64,000 nucleotides of DNA from assembly GCF_019457905.1 (NCBI RefSeq), contig NZ_JAHZSV010000005.1:62001-126000 (forward strand), given 5' to 3'. The position numbers and the translations under genes were made by a program. The notes below the pieces were generated by a model. The model worked only from the letters and a program-made list of their open reading frames with translations. It searched no databases and was not told the origin of the DNA. Position 1 is the first letter of the stretch; every line of letters starts with the position of its first letter. This DNA is from Flagellimonas abyssi (GTDB lineage: Bacteria > Bacteroidota > Bacteroidia > Flavobacteriales > Flavobacteriaceae). Shown here in pieces: positions 35,519-44,549 of this stretch.

Positions 35519-37378
35519 ATGAAAAATATACTTTTTTCAATGTTGGCCATAGCTATGCTTTGGTCCTGCGGCAAGGATGATGGGCCGACAACGCCCCCCG
35601 CGTCCAGCAAGCCGACCATCACGGACTTTACCCCTAAATCCGGCCCAGAGGGCACGGAGGTGACCATCACCGGGACGAATTTCTCCACCACCAAGGCCGA
35701 CAATGTGGTCAAGGTGAGGAACACGGTGGCCACGGTGTCCAGTGCCAGTGCCACCCAGTTGAAGGTGACCGTTCCGGCCGGTGCCCAAACGGGCAAGATA
35801 ACGGTGGCGGTGGACGGCGAAACGGCTGCGAGCGCCACGGACTTTACCGTTACAGTGGCCGACCCAGATAACGAATCCCCAGTAATGGCGGACCAAGAGT
35901 TTACGGTCCCCGAAAACATTACCGATGCGGACCAGATAGGCCAGGTAGAGGCCACCGACCCAGAAGACGATGACCTTTCCTTTGCCATGGTGACCAACGA
36001 CAACGACCTGTTCGCTGTATCCGATAAGGGTATTTTAAGCCTTGCAGAGGGCAAAACGCTGGACTACGGGACCGCGCCCTCGCACAGCATTACCGTAAGC
36101 GTTAGCGATGGCAACACTACCACACAGGCCACGGTGACCATAGTAGTGGAAGAAGTGGAAGAAACGGGCACTATCCCCTTTATAACCAAATGGGAGACCA
36201 CCGCTGCCGAAGAGACCATTTATATTGGGTCCGATTTAAATTTTAATCAGGATGCGTATGATTTTACCATAGATTGGGGCGATGGTACCGTGGAGAATAT
36301 CAATGCGGTGCCCGATACCTTTATGTTCGAGCATACCTATGCGGAACCCGGCACCTATAGTGTTGCCATACAGGGAAAGTTTCCGGGAATTAGTATGTCT
36401 ACTGTTTATGAGATTATGGACTTGGATGCAGTGAAAAAATTGGTGAGTATAGAGCAATGGGGCAACATAGCGTGGCAGAGTTTTTACTTTGCATTTAGTT
36501 ACTGTGAAAATATGATTTATAATGCAACGGATGTCCCGGACCTCTCCAATGTAACGACTATGCATGGTATGTTCGCCGGAGCCACTTCCTTTAACGGGGA
36601 CATCAGTGGTTGGGACACCTCCTCTGTAACGACTATGCAGATTATGTTCGAAGGAGCCACTTCCTTTAACAGCGACCTTAATGATTGGGACACCTCCAAT
36701 GTAACGAGTATGAGAGGTATGTTCTACGGAGCCACTTCCTTTAACCAGGACCTTAGCCAATGGAACACGTCTTCTGTAACGGATATGGGTTATATGTTCA
36801 ATGGAGCCAATTCCTTTAACGGGGACATCAGCCAATGGAACACGTCTTCTGTAACGGATATGAGCTTTATGTTGGGTGGGGAGGGTTTCTCCTATAACGG
36901 AGATATCAGTGGTTGGGACACCTCTTCTGTAACGAATATGAAAGCTATGTTCAGCCTTAACACTTCGTTTAACGGGGACATCAGTGGTTGGAACACTGCT
37001 TCTGTAACGGATATGGAAGGTATGTTCTATGGAGCCAAGTCCTTTAACCAGGACCTTAGCGGTTGGAACACCTCCTCTGTAACGGATATGTCTTTAATGT
37101 TCTTTGAAGCCACTTCCTTTGACCAAGATTTGGGCGGTTGGGACATTGGTAATGTTGCTAATATGGATAATATGTTCAGCTTTAGCGTTATGTCCTCTGA
37201 GAATTTTTCAAAAACACTAGCTGGTTGGGCCGAGCAAACTGTGCAACCTAATGTTAATCTGGGCGCTCAAAACTTACAATTGTGTAGCGGCGATGATGGT
37301 ATAATTAATGCATTTATTATTCTGTCAGGTGATCCAAATTTCTGGACCTTTGATTGGGAATTTGTAGATTGTAATTAA
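35519..37378 (+). CDS. BspA-type leucine-rich-repeat surface lipoprotein
   Basis: 619 aa from the ATG at 35519, giving a lipoprotein signal ending MLWSC. Order: IPT/TIG domain (about 30-115), cadherin-like region (about 120-205), a PKD-like segment with [10 protein letters not shown] (near 250), nine 25-residue DUF285/BspA repeats (about 339-564) of the type [21 protein letters not shown], and a short tail ending in FVDCN. Proteins of this type sit on the cell surface and bind hosts, substrates or other cells; ligand unknown. The first 600 bases are G+C rich (65 % and 60 % in the 60-base blocks at 35641 and 35701) against 42 % at 36661 in the repeats, pointing to a mosaic origin. Flanked by repeat DNA on both sides. 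Confidence 0.88.
   Translation: MKNILFSMLAIAMLWSCGKDDGPTTPPASSKPTITDFTPKSGPEGTEVTITGTNFSTTKADNVVKVRNTVATVSSASATQLKVTVPAGAQTGKITVAVDGETAASATDFTVTVADPDNESPVMADQEFTVPENITDADQIGQVEATDPEDDDLSFAMVTNDNDLFAVSDKGILSLAEGKTLDYGTAPSHSITVSVSDGNTTTQATVTIVVEEVEETGTIPFITKWETTAAEETIYIGSDLNFNQDAYDFTIDWGDGTVENINAVPDTFMFEHTYAEPGTYSVAIQGKFPGISMSTVYEIMDLDAVKKLVSIEQWGNIAWQSFYFAFSYCENMIYNATDVPDLSNVTTMHGMFAGATSFNGDISGWDTSSVTTMQIMFEGATSFNSDLNDWDTSNVTSMRGMFYGATSFNQDLSQWNTSSVTDMGYMFNGANSFNGDISQWNTSSVTDMSFMLGGEGFSYNGDISGWDTSSVTNMKAMFSLNTSFNGDISGWNTASVTDMEGMFYGAKSFNQDLSGWNTSSVTDMSLMFFEATSFDQDLGGWDIGNVANMDNMFSFSVMSSENFSKTLAGWAEQTVQPNVNLGAQNLQLCSGDDGIINAFIILSGDPNFWTFDWEFVDCN
36533..37210 (+). repeat. Nine in-frame 75-base repeats coding for the BspA repeats
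   Basis: Units begin at 36533, 36608, 36683, 36758, 36833, 36911, 36986, 37061 and 37136; all are 75 bases except the fifth, which is 78. High DNA identity (for example the shared tctgtaacgnatatg word) makes copy-number change by recombination likely. Confidence 0.85.
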
Positions 37379-37396
37379 TGTAACAATATGTATTGT

Positions 37397-37628
<232 letters not shown>

Positions 37629-37644
37629 ATAGACGTCGCTTGTT

Positions 37645-37686
37645 AGTTCGAGCGCCCGCCTGCCGGACGGTCAGGCAGTCGAGAAC
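37645..37686. repeat. REP-like repeat with a nested hairpin
   Basis: AGTTCGAGCG (37645-37654) and GTCGAGAAC (37678-37686) match the two ends of the 14395 element, but a GC-rich hairpin (gcctgccggacggtcaggc) sits between them, as if a second repeat had inserted in the first. Confidence 0.5.
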
Positions 37687-37700
37687 GTTTTACTTTTGCT

Positions 37701-38329
37701 ATTCACCCTTCACCATTTGCCAAAAATCCGACAATCGCACAATACACCCTTCGACTCCGCTCAGGGTCCGTGTTTCCAACCATCGAACTATCTAACAATC
37801 CATTAAGCCTTCACCCTTCACCATTTGCCAAAAATCCGACAATCGCACAATACACCCGTCGACTCCGCTCAGGGTCCGTGTTTCCTACCATCGAACTATC
37901 TGATAATCCATAGACCCTTCACCCTTCACCAAAAATCCGACAATCGCTCAATACACCCTTCGACTCCGCTCAGGGTCCGTGTTTCCTACCATCGAACTAT
38001 CTGATAATCCATAGACCCTTCACCCTTCACCAAAAATCCGACAATCGCTCAATACACCCTTCGACTCCGCTCAGGGTCCGTGTTTCCAACCATCGAACTA
38101 TCTGATAATCCATTAACCCTTCACCCTTCACCAAAAATCCGACAATCGCACAATACACCCTTCGACTCCGCTCAGGGTCCGTGTTTCCAACCATCGAACT
38201 ATCTGATAATCCATTAACCCTTCACCCTTCACCAAAAATCCGACAATCGCACAATACACCCTTCGACTCCGCTCAGGGTCCATGTTTTCAACCATCGAAC
38301 TATCTAATAATCCATTAAGCCTTCACCCA
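37701..38329. repeat. Six-copy array of a 101-bp unit
   Basis: The core cttcgactccgctcag starts at 37749, 37857 (one base changed), 37958, 38059, 38160 and 38261. Spacing is 108 once and 101 four times; the longer first unit carries an extra seven bases (atttgcc). Each unit contains ACCCTTC-type heptads, ccgacaatcg, the core, and a ccatcgaactatct segment. No open reading frame runs through it. It ends about 10 bases before the mtaB promoter. Confidence 0.9.
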
Positions 38330-38340
38330 TAACCCAGCCA

Positions 38341-38373
38341 TTTGCGATAACTCCCAACAAATCACTATCTTTG
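38341..38373 (+). promoter_or_regulatory. Promoter of mtaB
   Basis: TTTG at 38341-38344, a 21-base spacer, then TATCTTTG at 38366-38373. The -33 region (ccatttgcg) resembles the ccatttgcc word of the adjoining 101-bp array. Confidence 0.7.
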
Positions 38374-38398
38374 CGGCCCTAAAACGCAAGGCAAGTCT

Positions 38399-39727
38399 AT
38401 GAACAAAAAAGTCGCATTTTACACCTTGGGCTGTAAACTCAATTTCTCCGAAACTTCTACGATTGCACGAGGTTTTGAAAAGGAGGAGTTTGAGCGTGTG
38501 GACTTTTCGGAGGAAGCGGATGTCTACGTCATAAATACCTGTTCGGTGACGGAGAATGCCGATAGGCGTTTTAAGACCATCGTAAAGCAGGCCCAAAAGG
38601 CCAATCCCGAAGCGTTTGTTGCGGCCGTAGGTTGCTATGCGCAGCTAAAACCTGAAGAACTTGCCGAAGTTGATGGGGTGGATTTGGTGTTGGGCGCCAC
38701 AGAGAAATTCAAGATAACGGACTACCTGAACGACCTTACCAAAAATGATAAGGGTGAAGTGCATTCCTGTGAAATCGAGGAGGCCGATTTTTATGTGGGC
38801 AGTTATGCCATCGGCGACCGTACCCGTGCATTTTTAAAGGTTCAAGATGGGTGCGATTACAAGTGCACTTATTGTACCATTCCTTTGGCCCGAGGTATTT
38901 CGCGTAGCGATACCTTGAGCAATGTACTGAAGAATGCCGAGGAAATTGCCTCACAGGATATTAAGGAAATCGTACTGACAGGCGTCAACATTGGCGATTA
39001 CGGAAAAGGGGAGTTCGGCAACAAAAAGCATGAGCATACCTTTTTGGATTTGGTAAAAGCTTTGGACACGATAGATGGTATACACCGTCTTCGAATTTCT
39101 TCCATTGAGCCCAACTTGCTCAAGAACGAGACTATCGATTTTGTGGCCCAGAGCAATTCTTTTGTACCTCATTTTCACATTCCGTTGCAAAGCGGAAGTG
39201 ATGATATCCTTAAAAAAATGCGCCGTCGTTACCTGTCCAATTTGTATGTGGACAGGGTAAAGCGTATCAAAAACGCCATGCCGCACGCCTGTATCGGAGT
39301 GGATGTAATCGTTGGATTCCCTGGCGAGACGGATGAGCATTTTTTGGAAACGTATCATTTTCTTAACGAATTGGATATTTCCTATCTGCATGTGTTCACC
39401 TATTCCGAAAGGGACAATACCGTTGCTGCTGATATGGACGATGTCGTACCCAAAAAAGTACGGAGCAAACGCAGTAAAATGCTACGTGGGCTATCGGCCA
39501 AAAAACGCAGGGCATTTTACGAGAGCCAATTGGGCAGTGTACGAACCGTATTGTTCGAAGGAGAGAACAAAAAAGGCTACATCCACGGATTTACCGAAAA
39601 CTATGTAAAGGTAAAAGCACCTTGGGACCCAGAATTGGTAAATACCTTGCATCAAGTGGAGCTAACGGATATTGATACCGATGGATTGGTTCGGTTTGAA
39701 TTTGTTTCCAGTGAAGTGATGGCATAA
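38399..39727 (+). CDS. mtaB: tRNA t6A37 methylthiotransferase MtaB
   Basis: 442 aa radical-SAM enzyme that adds a methylthio group to t6A at tRNA position 37, giving ms2t6A in ANN-decoding tRNAs. Seen: N-terminal UPF0004 domain with cysteines in TLGCKLN (C12), NTCSVT (near 48) and VGCYAQ (near 80) for the auxiliary cluster, radical-SAM motif GCDYKCTYC with C152, C156 and C159, and a C-terminal TRAM domain. ATG at 38399, 25 bases after its promoter. Confidence 0.93.
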   Translation: MNKKVAFYTLGCKLNFSETSTIARGFEKEEFERVDFSEEADVYVINTCSVTENADRRFKTIVKQAQKANPEAFVAAVGCYAQLKPEELAEVDGVDLVLGATEKFKITDYLNDLTKNDKGEVHSCEIEEADFYVGSYAIGDRTRAFLKVQDGCDYKCTYCTIPLARGISRSDTLSNVLKNAEEIASQDIKEIVLTGVNIGDYGKGEFGNKKHEHTFLDLVKALDTIDGIHRLRISSIEPNLLKNETIDFVAQSNSFVPHFHIPLQSGSDDILKKMRRRYLSNLYVDRVKRIKNAMPHACIGVDVIVGFPGETDEHFLETYHFLNELDISYLHVFTYSERDNTVAADMDDVVPKKVRSKRSKMLRGLSAKKRRAFYESQLGSVRTVLFEGENKKGYIHGFTENYVKVKAPWDPELVNTLHQVELTDIDTDGLVRFEFVSSEVMA

Positions 39728-39752
39728 AAAAACCTCCCGGTCAAGGAGGTTT
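39724..39752. terminator. Convergent terminator between mtaB and the small GNAT-like gene
   Basis: Stem aaacctcc (39730-39737) with ggaggttt (39745-39752). On the minus strand it is followed by seven T, serving the leftward gene; the A run on the other side overlaps the mtaB stop codon. The plus strand has only a weak T run. Confidence 0.75.
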
Positions 39753-39778
39753 ACATGCTTTTCTGATGATAGGTTAGA

Positions 39779-40072
39779 TCAGATACGGATACCAACTGGT
39801 AACATTTCCTTGTATTGCCTATTTTTTCTTAAAAAACCTGCAATCTGTGGACTTGTTGGAACAACTCTAAGGTTGTTTTCTTGGATTTCGTTCAATACAG
39901 CTTTAATGAAATCCTCTTTAAAGCCCTCATTTGTAATTTCTTCCGGAATAACCAGTTTTGTCAAAAATACTTTGCGCTCCTGTGAAGAGTACTCAATTTT
40001 GGCTAAATGCCCATTGACCGTAGTTTCAAATTGACGTAAGAAACTATTGTCAGTGATTTCCAATGGTGTCAT
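39779..40072 (-). CDS. Small YjdJ/COG2388-type acetyltransferase-like protein
   Basis: 97 aa, the short GCN5-related fold (Acetyltransf_CG type). Seen: NGHLAKIEYSSQERKVFLTKLVIPEE near 20-45, FIKAVLNEIQENNLRVVPTSPQIAGF near 55-80. In the family the alpha-helical acetyl-CoA-binding part follows a shortened sheet; here the usual G-x-G/A loop is replaced by ITNEGFKEDF, so catalytic competence is uncertain. Convergent with mtaB. Confidence 0.7.
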   Translation of the reverse strand: MTPLEITDNSFLRQFETTVNGHLAKIEYSSQERKVFLTKLVIPEEITNEGFKEDFIKAVLNEIQENNLRVVPTSPQIAGFLRKNRQYKEMLPVGIRI

Positions 40073-40200
40073 ATAGTACTTGTTTTTTTAAATGACTTGT
40101 AGAAAAACCCGAAACGGGTATTTCTAAATTTCCCCTGATTAAAAAAATGTGTTCATTAAGTGGGGTTGGCTGCAAAAGGGATACAAAATTAGTCAAAATA

Positions 40201-40231
40201 TTGCTAATTTCCTAGTCCTTGTCGATATTTG
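40201..40231 (+). promoter_or_regulatory. Probable promoter of the alpha/beta hydrolase gene
   Basis: TTG at 40201-40203, a 20-base spacer, then GATATTTG at 40224-40231, one mismatch to TAnnTTTG. The ATG at 40239 is only 8 bases further, so the mRNA would be nearly leaderless. Confidence 0.5.
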
Positions 40232-40238
40232 GTGATAT

Positions 40239-40901
40239 ATGCCCGATATAAAAACCCATATTTACTTGATGCCAGGAATGGCGGCCAATCCTTCAATTTT
40301 TGAAGCAATCCATCTTCCGGAAGACAAGTTTGTAATCCATACGTTGGAGTGGTTTTTGCCCGAAAGAGGCATGAGCCTGTACGAGTATGCCGAAAGAATG
40401 TGTGAAAAAGTCGAGGCACCCAACCCTGTTCTCTTGGGCGTTTCATTTGGTGGAATGCTGGTGCAGGAAATGGCCAAAATTATCCAGGTAAAAAAAGTGA
40501 TTGTTGTATCATCCGTAAAAAGTAAGCACGAGTTGCCCAAAAGAATGATTTTTGCCAAGTATACCAAAGTCCATAAACTTTTGCCCACAAGTTTGGTGAA
40601 CAATGTTGAACTTTTGGCCAAATATGCCTTTGGCGAAACAGTGACCAAACGGCTTCATTTGTACGAGAAATATTTATCCATCCGTGACAAATATTATATT
40701 GATTGGTCAATCGACCAAATCGTTAATTGGCAGCAGGATGAGCCTCTTCCAAACGTTGTGCATATTCAGGGCGATCGGGATGCCGTTTTTCCCTTGGTCA
40801 ATATCAAGGACTGCATTGTAGTGAAAAATGGAACCCATACCATGATAATCCATCGAGCTAGATGGTTTAATGAGCATCTCCCCACAATTATTTTGGAATA
40901 A
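40239..40901 (+). CDS. Alpha/beta hydrolase
   Basis: 220 aa. Seen: oxyanion region IYLMPGMAANPS near 8-19, nucleophile elbow GVSFGG near 66-71, acid region QGDRDAVFP near 175-183 and final His in NGTHTMIIH near 193-201, a complete catalytic triad arrangement. No signal peptide, so cytoplasmic. Substrate unknown; a small acyl ester or thioester would fit the size. Followed at 48 bases by a lytic transglycosylase gene with its own likely promoter. Confidence 0.83.
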   Translation: MPDIKTHIYLMPGMAANPSIFEAIHLPEDKFVIHTLEWFLPERGMSLYEYAERMCEKVEAPNPVLLGVSFGGMLVQEMAKIIQVKKVIVVSSVKSKHELPKRMIFAKYTKVHKLLPTSLVNNVELLAKYAFGETVTKRLHLYEKYLSIRDKYYIDWSIDQIVNWQQDEPLPNVVHIQGDRDAVFPLVNIKDCIVVKNGTHTMIIHRARWFNEHLPTIILE

Positions 40902-40926
40902 TTTCGTCTTTATAATAGTATCTTTA
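40892..40926 (+). promoter_or_regulatory. Probable promoter of the lytic transglycosylase gene
   Basis: TTTG at 40892-40895, a 23-base spacer, then TATCTTTA at 40919-40926, one base from consensus. The -33 box lies in the end of the hydrolase gene. ATG follows at 40950. Confidence 0.45.
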
Positions 40927-40949
40927 CGTTTAATAAAAATTGCGATGAC

Positions 40950-41918
40950 ATGAAACATTTAAAAAATATATTGGCATTTATTGGATTGATAGCTGTTGTG
41001 AGCACCTTGATTTTTGCCGTGCAGTCGGATGGAGTAGAGGAGAAGCCCGAAGCAAAGGAGGTGGAACCGCAGGTTACGGACAAAAATGTGGCGGATACCT
41101 ATCAAATCAGTGCCATCGAGATTCCCAAAGATTTAAATTTCGCGGGCGAAGCTGTGCCTCAGGAAGACCCTGAGATTATGGAGCGCGTAGATCGTGAATT
41201 CTTGGTGAATACATATTGGCAATCCAACGCCTTATTGTTGATGAAGAGAGCCAACAAGTACTTTCCGATCATTGAGCCGATATTAAAGAAAAATGGTATT
41301 CCGGATGATTTTAAATATTTGGCCGTTGCAGAGAGCGGATTGGAGAATGTTGTTTCGCCTGCTGGTGCCACAGGTTTTTGGCAGATAATGAAAGGTACGG
41401 GAAGAGAGTACGGCCTTGAGGTGAACGATAATGTGGATGAACGCTACCATGTTGAAAAAGCTACCCAAGTGGCCTGCGATTATTTGAACAAATGGAAAGA
41501 ACGCTTCGGAAGTTGGACTTTGACCGCTGCAGCCTACAATGCAGGACCCGCGGGTATTCAAAAGTATATGGGCATTCAGCAGGTAGATGATTATTATGAC
41601 TTGCTATTGGGACAAGAAACAGGACGCTACGTGTTCCGTATTTTGGCCATCAAAGAGATTATTTCCAATCGTGATAAATATGGTTTTCAATTGGAGGAGG
41701 GCGATATGTACGAAAAAGTACCCACCTTTACGGTTGAGATAGATACCGCCGTGACCAATTGGGCAGATTTTGCTGAACTTTACGAAATCAACTACAAAGT
41801 GTTGAAGCGTCACAACCCATGGTTGCGCGAACCACACTTGAACAACTCATCCCGTAAAAAATACACCATCGAAATCCCGAACAAGGGGTATTACCGTGTG
41901 GGGAGTACTGGTAAGTAG
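40950..41918 (+). CDS. Membrane-bound lytic murein transglycosylase (MltD-like)
   Basis: 322 aa with an N-terminal signal/anchor (about 5-25). It cleaves peptidoglycan glycan strands to anhydromuropeptides. Seen: SLT domain with catalytic Glu in YLAVAESGLENVVSPAGATG near 126-145, QIMKGTGREYGL near 147-158, and AAAYNAGPAGIQKYMG near 192-207; the final 60 residues look like a cell-wall-binding LysM-type segment (VLKRHNPWLREPHL). Periplasmic. The M23 peptidase gene downstream at 42692 is leftward and is not in the same transcript. Confidence 0.9.
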   Translation: MKHLKNILAFIGLIAVVSTLIFAVQSDGVEEKPEAKEVEPQVTDKNVADTYQISAIEIPKDLNFAGEAVPQEDPEIMERVDREFLVNTYWQSNALLLMKRANKYFPIIEPILKKNGIPDDFKYLAVAESGLENVVSPAGATGFWQIMKGTGREYGLEVNDNVDERYHVEKATQVACDYLNKWKERFGSWTLTAAAYNAGPAGIQKYMGIQQVDDYYDLLLGQETGRYVFRILAIKEIISNRDKYGFQLEEGDMYEKVPTFTVEIDTAVTNWADFAELYEINYKVLKRHNPWLREPHLNNSSRKKYTIEIPNKGYYRVGSTGK

Positions 41919-41969
41919 GGAATAGGCTCAACAAAAAAACTTACCTACTTTATATAAATCAAGGGAATG

Positions 41970-42608
41970 TTAATTTATAACTTTCCCAACATCTTTGTTC
42001 AGATTTTTAAATGGTGAGGGGGTTAAATGGGCGTGTTCGACATCAATTATTTTTCCAGACGTCTTTTCCACTTTGAATGATGATTCTTGAAGTGCGGAAA
42101 CAACAATGACATCATAGTAGTTATCATGTTCACGAATTGTCATGTCATCCTCAAAATTTGATGCGTCAATGGAACCAACGGCAGTACTTCTATTCATCGA
42201 TTCTATGACAAATTGAATATTCTGATTTATTTCCTTGGTCTCGCTGTAGAAGGGAATACTATCTTTTTCTGAATCTACAATCCAATTGACAACAGGACAG
42301 TAGCTGGCTGTTTTTTCCAAAACACTTATTTCCACATCAAAATAAAACCCGGTTTCGATGGGAAGGTATTTTATGGGGTTTCTTAATGAAACAAAAACAT
42401 TTTTACCATCGGTAGTTACATCAATTTTGGAGAAATTCTGAATTCCAACTTTTCTGTCCATTGACTTCAAGGCCAATTGTACAATGGAATCCTTTCCCAG
42501 TTGTACAATTTCTTCTACTTCTTTATCCATTGTAGTAATATTTTGGGAACAGCATAAAAGGCCGTTTAGTGACAAACTAAAAAAGATGAATATTTTAAGC
42601 ATTTGCAT
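41970..42608 (-). CDS. Exported protein of unknown function
   Basis: 212 aa from the ATG at 42608 (or 42602), giving a signal MQMLKIFIFFSLSLNGLLCCSQ that may be a lipoprotein signal with Cys19 or Cys20. No family recognised. The mature part is beta-rich by eye, with repeated V-x-F patterns such as KNVFVSLRNPI and FYFDVEISVLEK. In its C-terminus VEKTSGKIIDVEHAHLTP resembles the tail of small periplasmic proteins that report a PepSY-like fold. 83 bases downstream of the M23 peptidase gene in the same direction, so possibly co-transcribed. Confidence 0.6.
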   Translation of the reverse strand: MQMLKIFIFFSLSLNGLLCCSQNITTMDKEVEEIVQLGKDSIVQLALKSMDRKVGIQNFSKIDVTTDGKNVFVSLRNPIKYLPIETGFYFDVEISVLEKTASYCPVVNWIVDSEKDSIPFYSETKEINQNIQFVIESMNRSTAVGSIDASNFEDDMTIREHDNYYDVIVVSALQESSFKVEKTSGKIIDVEHAHLTPSPFKNLNKDVGKVIN

Positions 42609-42691
42609 TGTTCTATTTTGGTGAGAGTAACGAGGCAAAGAAATAAAATAAACGGAGCGCCGAAGCATATATTCTTCCCACGGCGATTTTT

Positions 42692-43351
42692 TTAATATTT
42701 AAACAGAAAATAAGGAGAAGGGAAGTAGGTTTCAACTTTTGGTAGTAACTTGGGTGAGATATAGCCCCAATCCGAATAACCAACATCCATCGCTGCTTGA
42801 GTAAGAACTTGAAGATGTAGATGGCAAAACCAACCGCCGCTATCTTCTTCCTGTCCTATGTGAGCGAATTTTTGCCCAGCCACGATTTTTTCGCCAGCAT
42901 GGATCAAGTGCGGCGTTTTCAAATGCCCGTACATGGAATAAAAAACAACTCCGTTGATTTCATGTTTTAGAATAATGTAGCCACCATAATTGCCAATAGT
43001 GGTTTCTTTTCCTGTTTTATAGACTTCAGCGTCCAACGGGGAATACATTGGGGTATCAAACGGAACGATGATATCCAGACCAAGATGGTAAAACCGTTGC
43101 TCCTCGATAATATTGGGGTAGGCCCTTAAAAGGCTTTTGCGCTCTTCCAAATACCTGCCAACGCCCCATTGATGGGACGATGCATGCAACTCATCAAAAA
43201 CCATAGTATTAAATTCCTTGAAATCCAATAAGTTGTATTCCAAGGTTTTTGGGTTGTTTGATGAAAAATCAAAGAGGTAAGGCTTACCTACAAGGAAATC
43301 GCCAAATAAAGGATAAATATCGACACCATTAAGGCAGAGCGGATAGTACAT
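42692..43351 (-). CDS. M23 family metallopeptidase (LytM-like)
   Basis: 219 aa. Zinc peptidase of the cell-wall type: metal ligands in HLGLDIIVP near 89-97 and HLHLQV near 182-187, with the active-site tyrosine/histidine of YSMYGHL near 146-152. No signal peptide is visible on the ATG at 43351; an undetected upstream start or non-classical location is possible. Cleaves peptide cross-bridges in characterised relatives. In line with the exported protein gene downstream. Confidence 0.8.
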   Translation of the reverse strand: MYYPLCLNGVDIYPLFGDFLVGKPYLFDFSSNNPKTLEYNLLDFKEFNTMVFDELHASSHQWGVGRYLEERKSLLRAYPNIIEEQRFYHLGLDIIVPFDTPMYSPLDAEVYKTGKETTIGNYGGYIILKHEINGVVFYSMYGHLKTPHLIHAGEKIVAGQKFAHIGQEEDSGGWFCHLHLQVLTQAAMDVGYSDWGYISPKLLPKVETYFPSPYFLFKY

Positions 43352-43488
43352 AGTTGAAAAATAACCTCAAAAATAACAACTATTTAGAGTGAAAGATGGG
43401 TTAGGTCTGAATTATATAATCTGAAAAGGAGGTTTTGTGGTCGTTATATTGTCGGCAACATGTTTTATATGAAGCTATCTGCACTTGT

Positions 43489-44013
43489 TTAGCTGCCCGC
43501 AAATGGTGTTCCAAAGATGCCAACAGCCAGTTCGGCCCAAACCATAAGTAAGACCACGAACAATACAATGCCCAAGATAATTCGATATCGCAAGGTTTTT
43601 ATTTTCCTTAAAATGAATTCAAGCACCAGTCCTGTGCCGATCAATAAAATACCTACGACGAGGAAATCAAAGGTCGACCAGTTTACCTCGTTAGTAAAAC
43701 CCATGGCAATAAGGGGGATGGACAGAATTGACAAGGCAACGGCCAAAATAGTGATAAGTCTTTTGTTTTGATGAGTAAGTTCCATAGTATCTGTATGTGT
43801 TAAGTGATAAATATTCCCAATAATAGCTGGACGAAACAAAAAGAGAACATCTTTTATAAAGAGTCTGTTTGCTTTTGCGTATCCATATTTTAAATAATAA
43901 TTGTTGAACCGCTCCATTAAATCCCCCTCGATTTCTTCACGAAAATCGGGATGGCAATACCAATTAAAGAATGCCAATGCAATTTGTAGCGGCTTATGTT
44001 CTTTTTTATTCAT
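43489..44013 (-). CDS. Permease-prefix domain protein lacking the permease
   Basis: 174 aa. The first 75 residues (LQIALAFFNWYCHPDFREEIEGDLMERFNNY) match permease prefix domain 2, normally the cytoplasmic start of MacB/FtsX-type ABC permeases in Bacteroidota. The rest is only three membrane segments (about 85-105, 118-137 and 145-165), not the long permease. It follows a PadR gene by three bases, the usual partner of such permeases. Either a reduced member or a fusion to a different membrane protein. Function unknown. Confidence 0.7.
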   Translation of the reverse strand: MNKKEHKPLQIALAFFNWYCHPDFREEIEGDLMERFNNYYLKYGYAKANRLFIKDVLFLFRPAIIGNIYHLTHTDTMELTHQNKRLITILAVALSILSIPLIAMGFTNEVNWSTFDFLVVGILLIGTGLVLEFILRKIKTLRYRIILGIVLFVVLLMVWAELAVGIFGTPFAGS

Positions 44014-44016
44014 TGC

Positions 44017-44346
44017 CTAAAAATTGAATGATAGTTTGGGTATGGCATTCCAAAGTGAATTTCTTTGGGCTTTTGTCAAGTCTAGTAATTCTTGACCCTC
44101 CGCGGTAATTTCATAGAGACGTTTTCGTTTTCCGCCCCGCTCATTGGTAGCATCACCAAGATCTGATTTCAACAAACCTTTCTTCTCCAACCTTTTTAAA
44201 ACGGTCTGTACGGCTCCCAAACTGACATTCCGATCCAACCGCTCTTCAATTTCTGAAATAATGGTTACGCTGTAGGCATCACCGTTAAGTATGGCAACAA
44301 CCAGTAAAACAATCTCCTCAAATTCCCCAAGAGTTGGCTTGCTCAT
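44017..44346 (-). CDS. PadR-family transcriptional regulator
   Basis: 109 aa winged-helix repressor. Seen: LLVVAILNGDAYSVTIISEIEERLD near 14-38 and the recognition helix SLGAVQTVLKRLEKKGLL near 42-59, then wing GGKRKRLYEITAEGQ. Three bases before the permease-prefix gene it most likely controls. A clear inverted-repeat operator lies upstream at 44363-44402 and includes ATGT/ACAT words typical of PadR sites. Confidence 0.85.
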   Translation of the reverse strand: MSKPTLGEFEEIVLLVVAILNGDAYSVTIISEIEERLDRNVSLGAVQTVLKRLEKKGLLKSDLGDATNERGGKRKRLYEITAEGQELLDLTKAQRNSLWNAIPKLSFNF

Positions 44347-44362
44347 TTCAATATATTTACCC

Positions 44363-44402
44363 CAAATGTAGTTAATATAATTTAATAAACTACATTGTAG
44401 TT
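44363..44402. promoter_or_regulatory. PadR operator and -7 element
   Basis: ATGTAGTT at 44366-44373 pairs with AACTACAT at 44388-44395 across 14 bases; the second arm also belongs to a tighter dyad AACTACA-T-TGTAGTT (44388-44402). On the minus strand TACATTTG (44370-44363), a perfect -7 match, overlaps the first arm. Binding would cover the promoter, giving autorepression. Confidence 0.65.
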
Positions 44403-44549
44403 AAAATATTTTCCACATCAGAAATATACTCCTTTGAGTTTGCTGGTTGAAAAATCAAATATATAGGGTTCTGCCTAACAAAAATCGACAAAAATCTTAG
44501 GTTTAGGGGTAGTGCTGAGGTTGATATAGGCTTAATGCATAAGAGCAGA

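Noticed and set aside
36236..36835. Leftward frame of 199 codons within the BspA-type gene
   Set aside because: It is the reverse reading of the 75-base repeats; the plus-strand protein has the signal peptide and known domains.
37701..38329. CRISPR array
   Set aside because: The 101-bp units repeat over their full length; there are no unique spacers and no cas genes.
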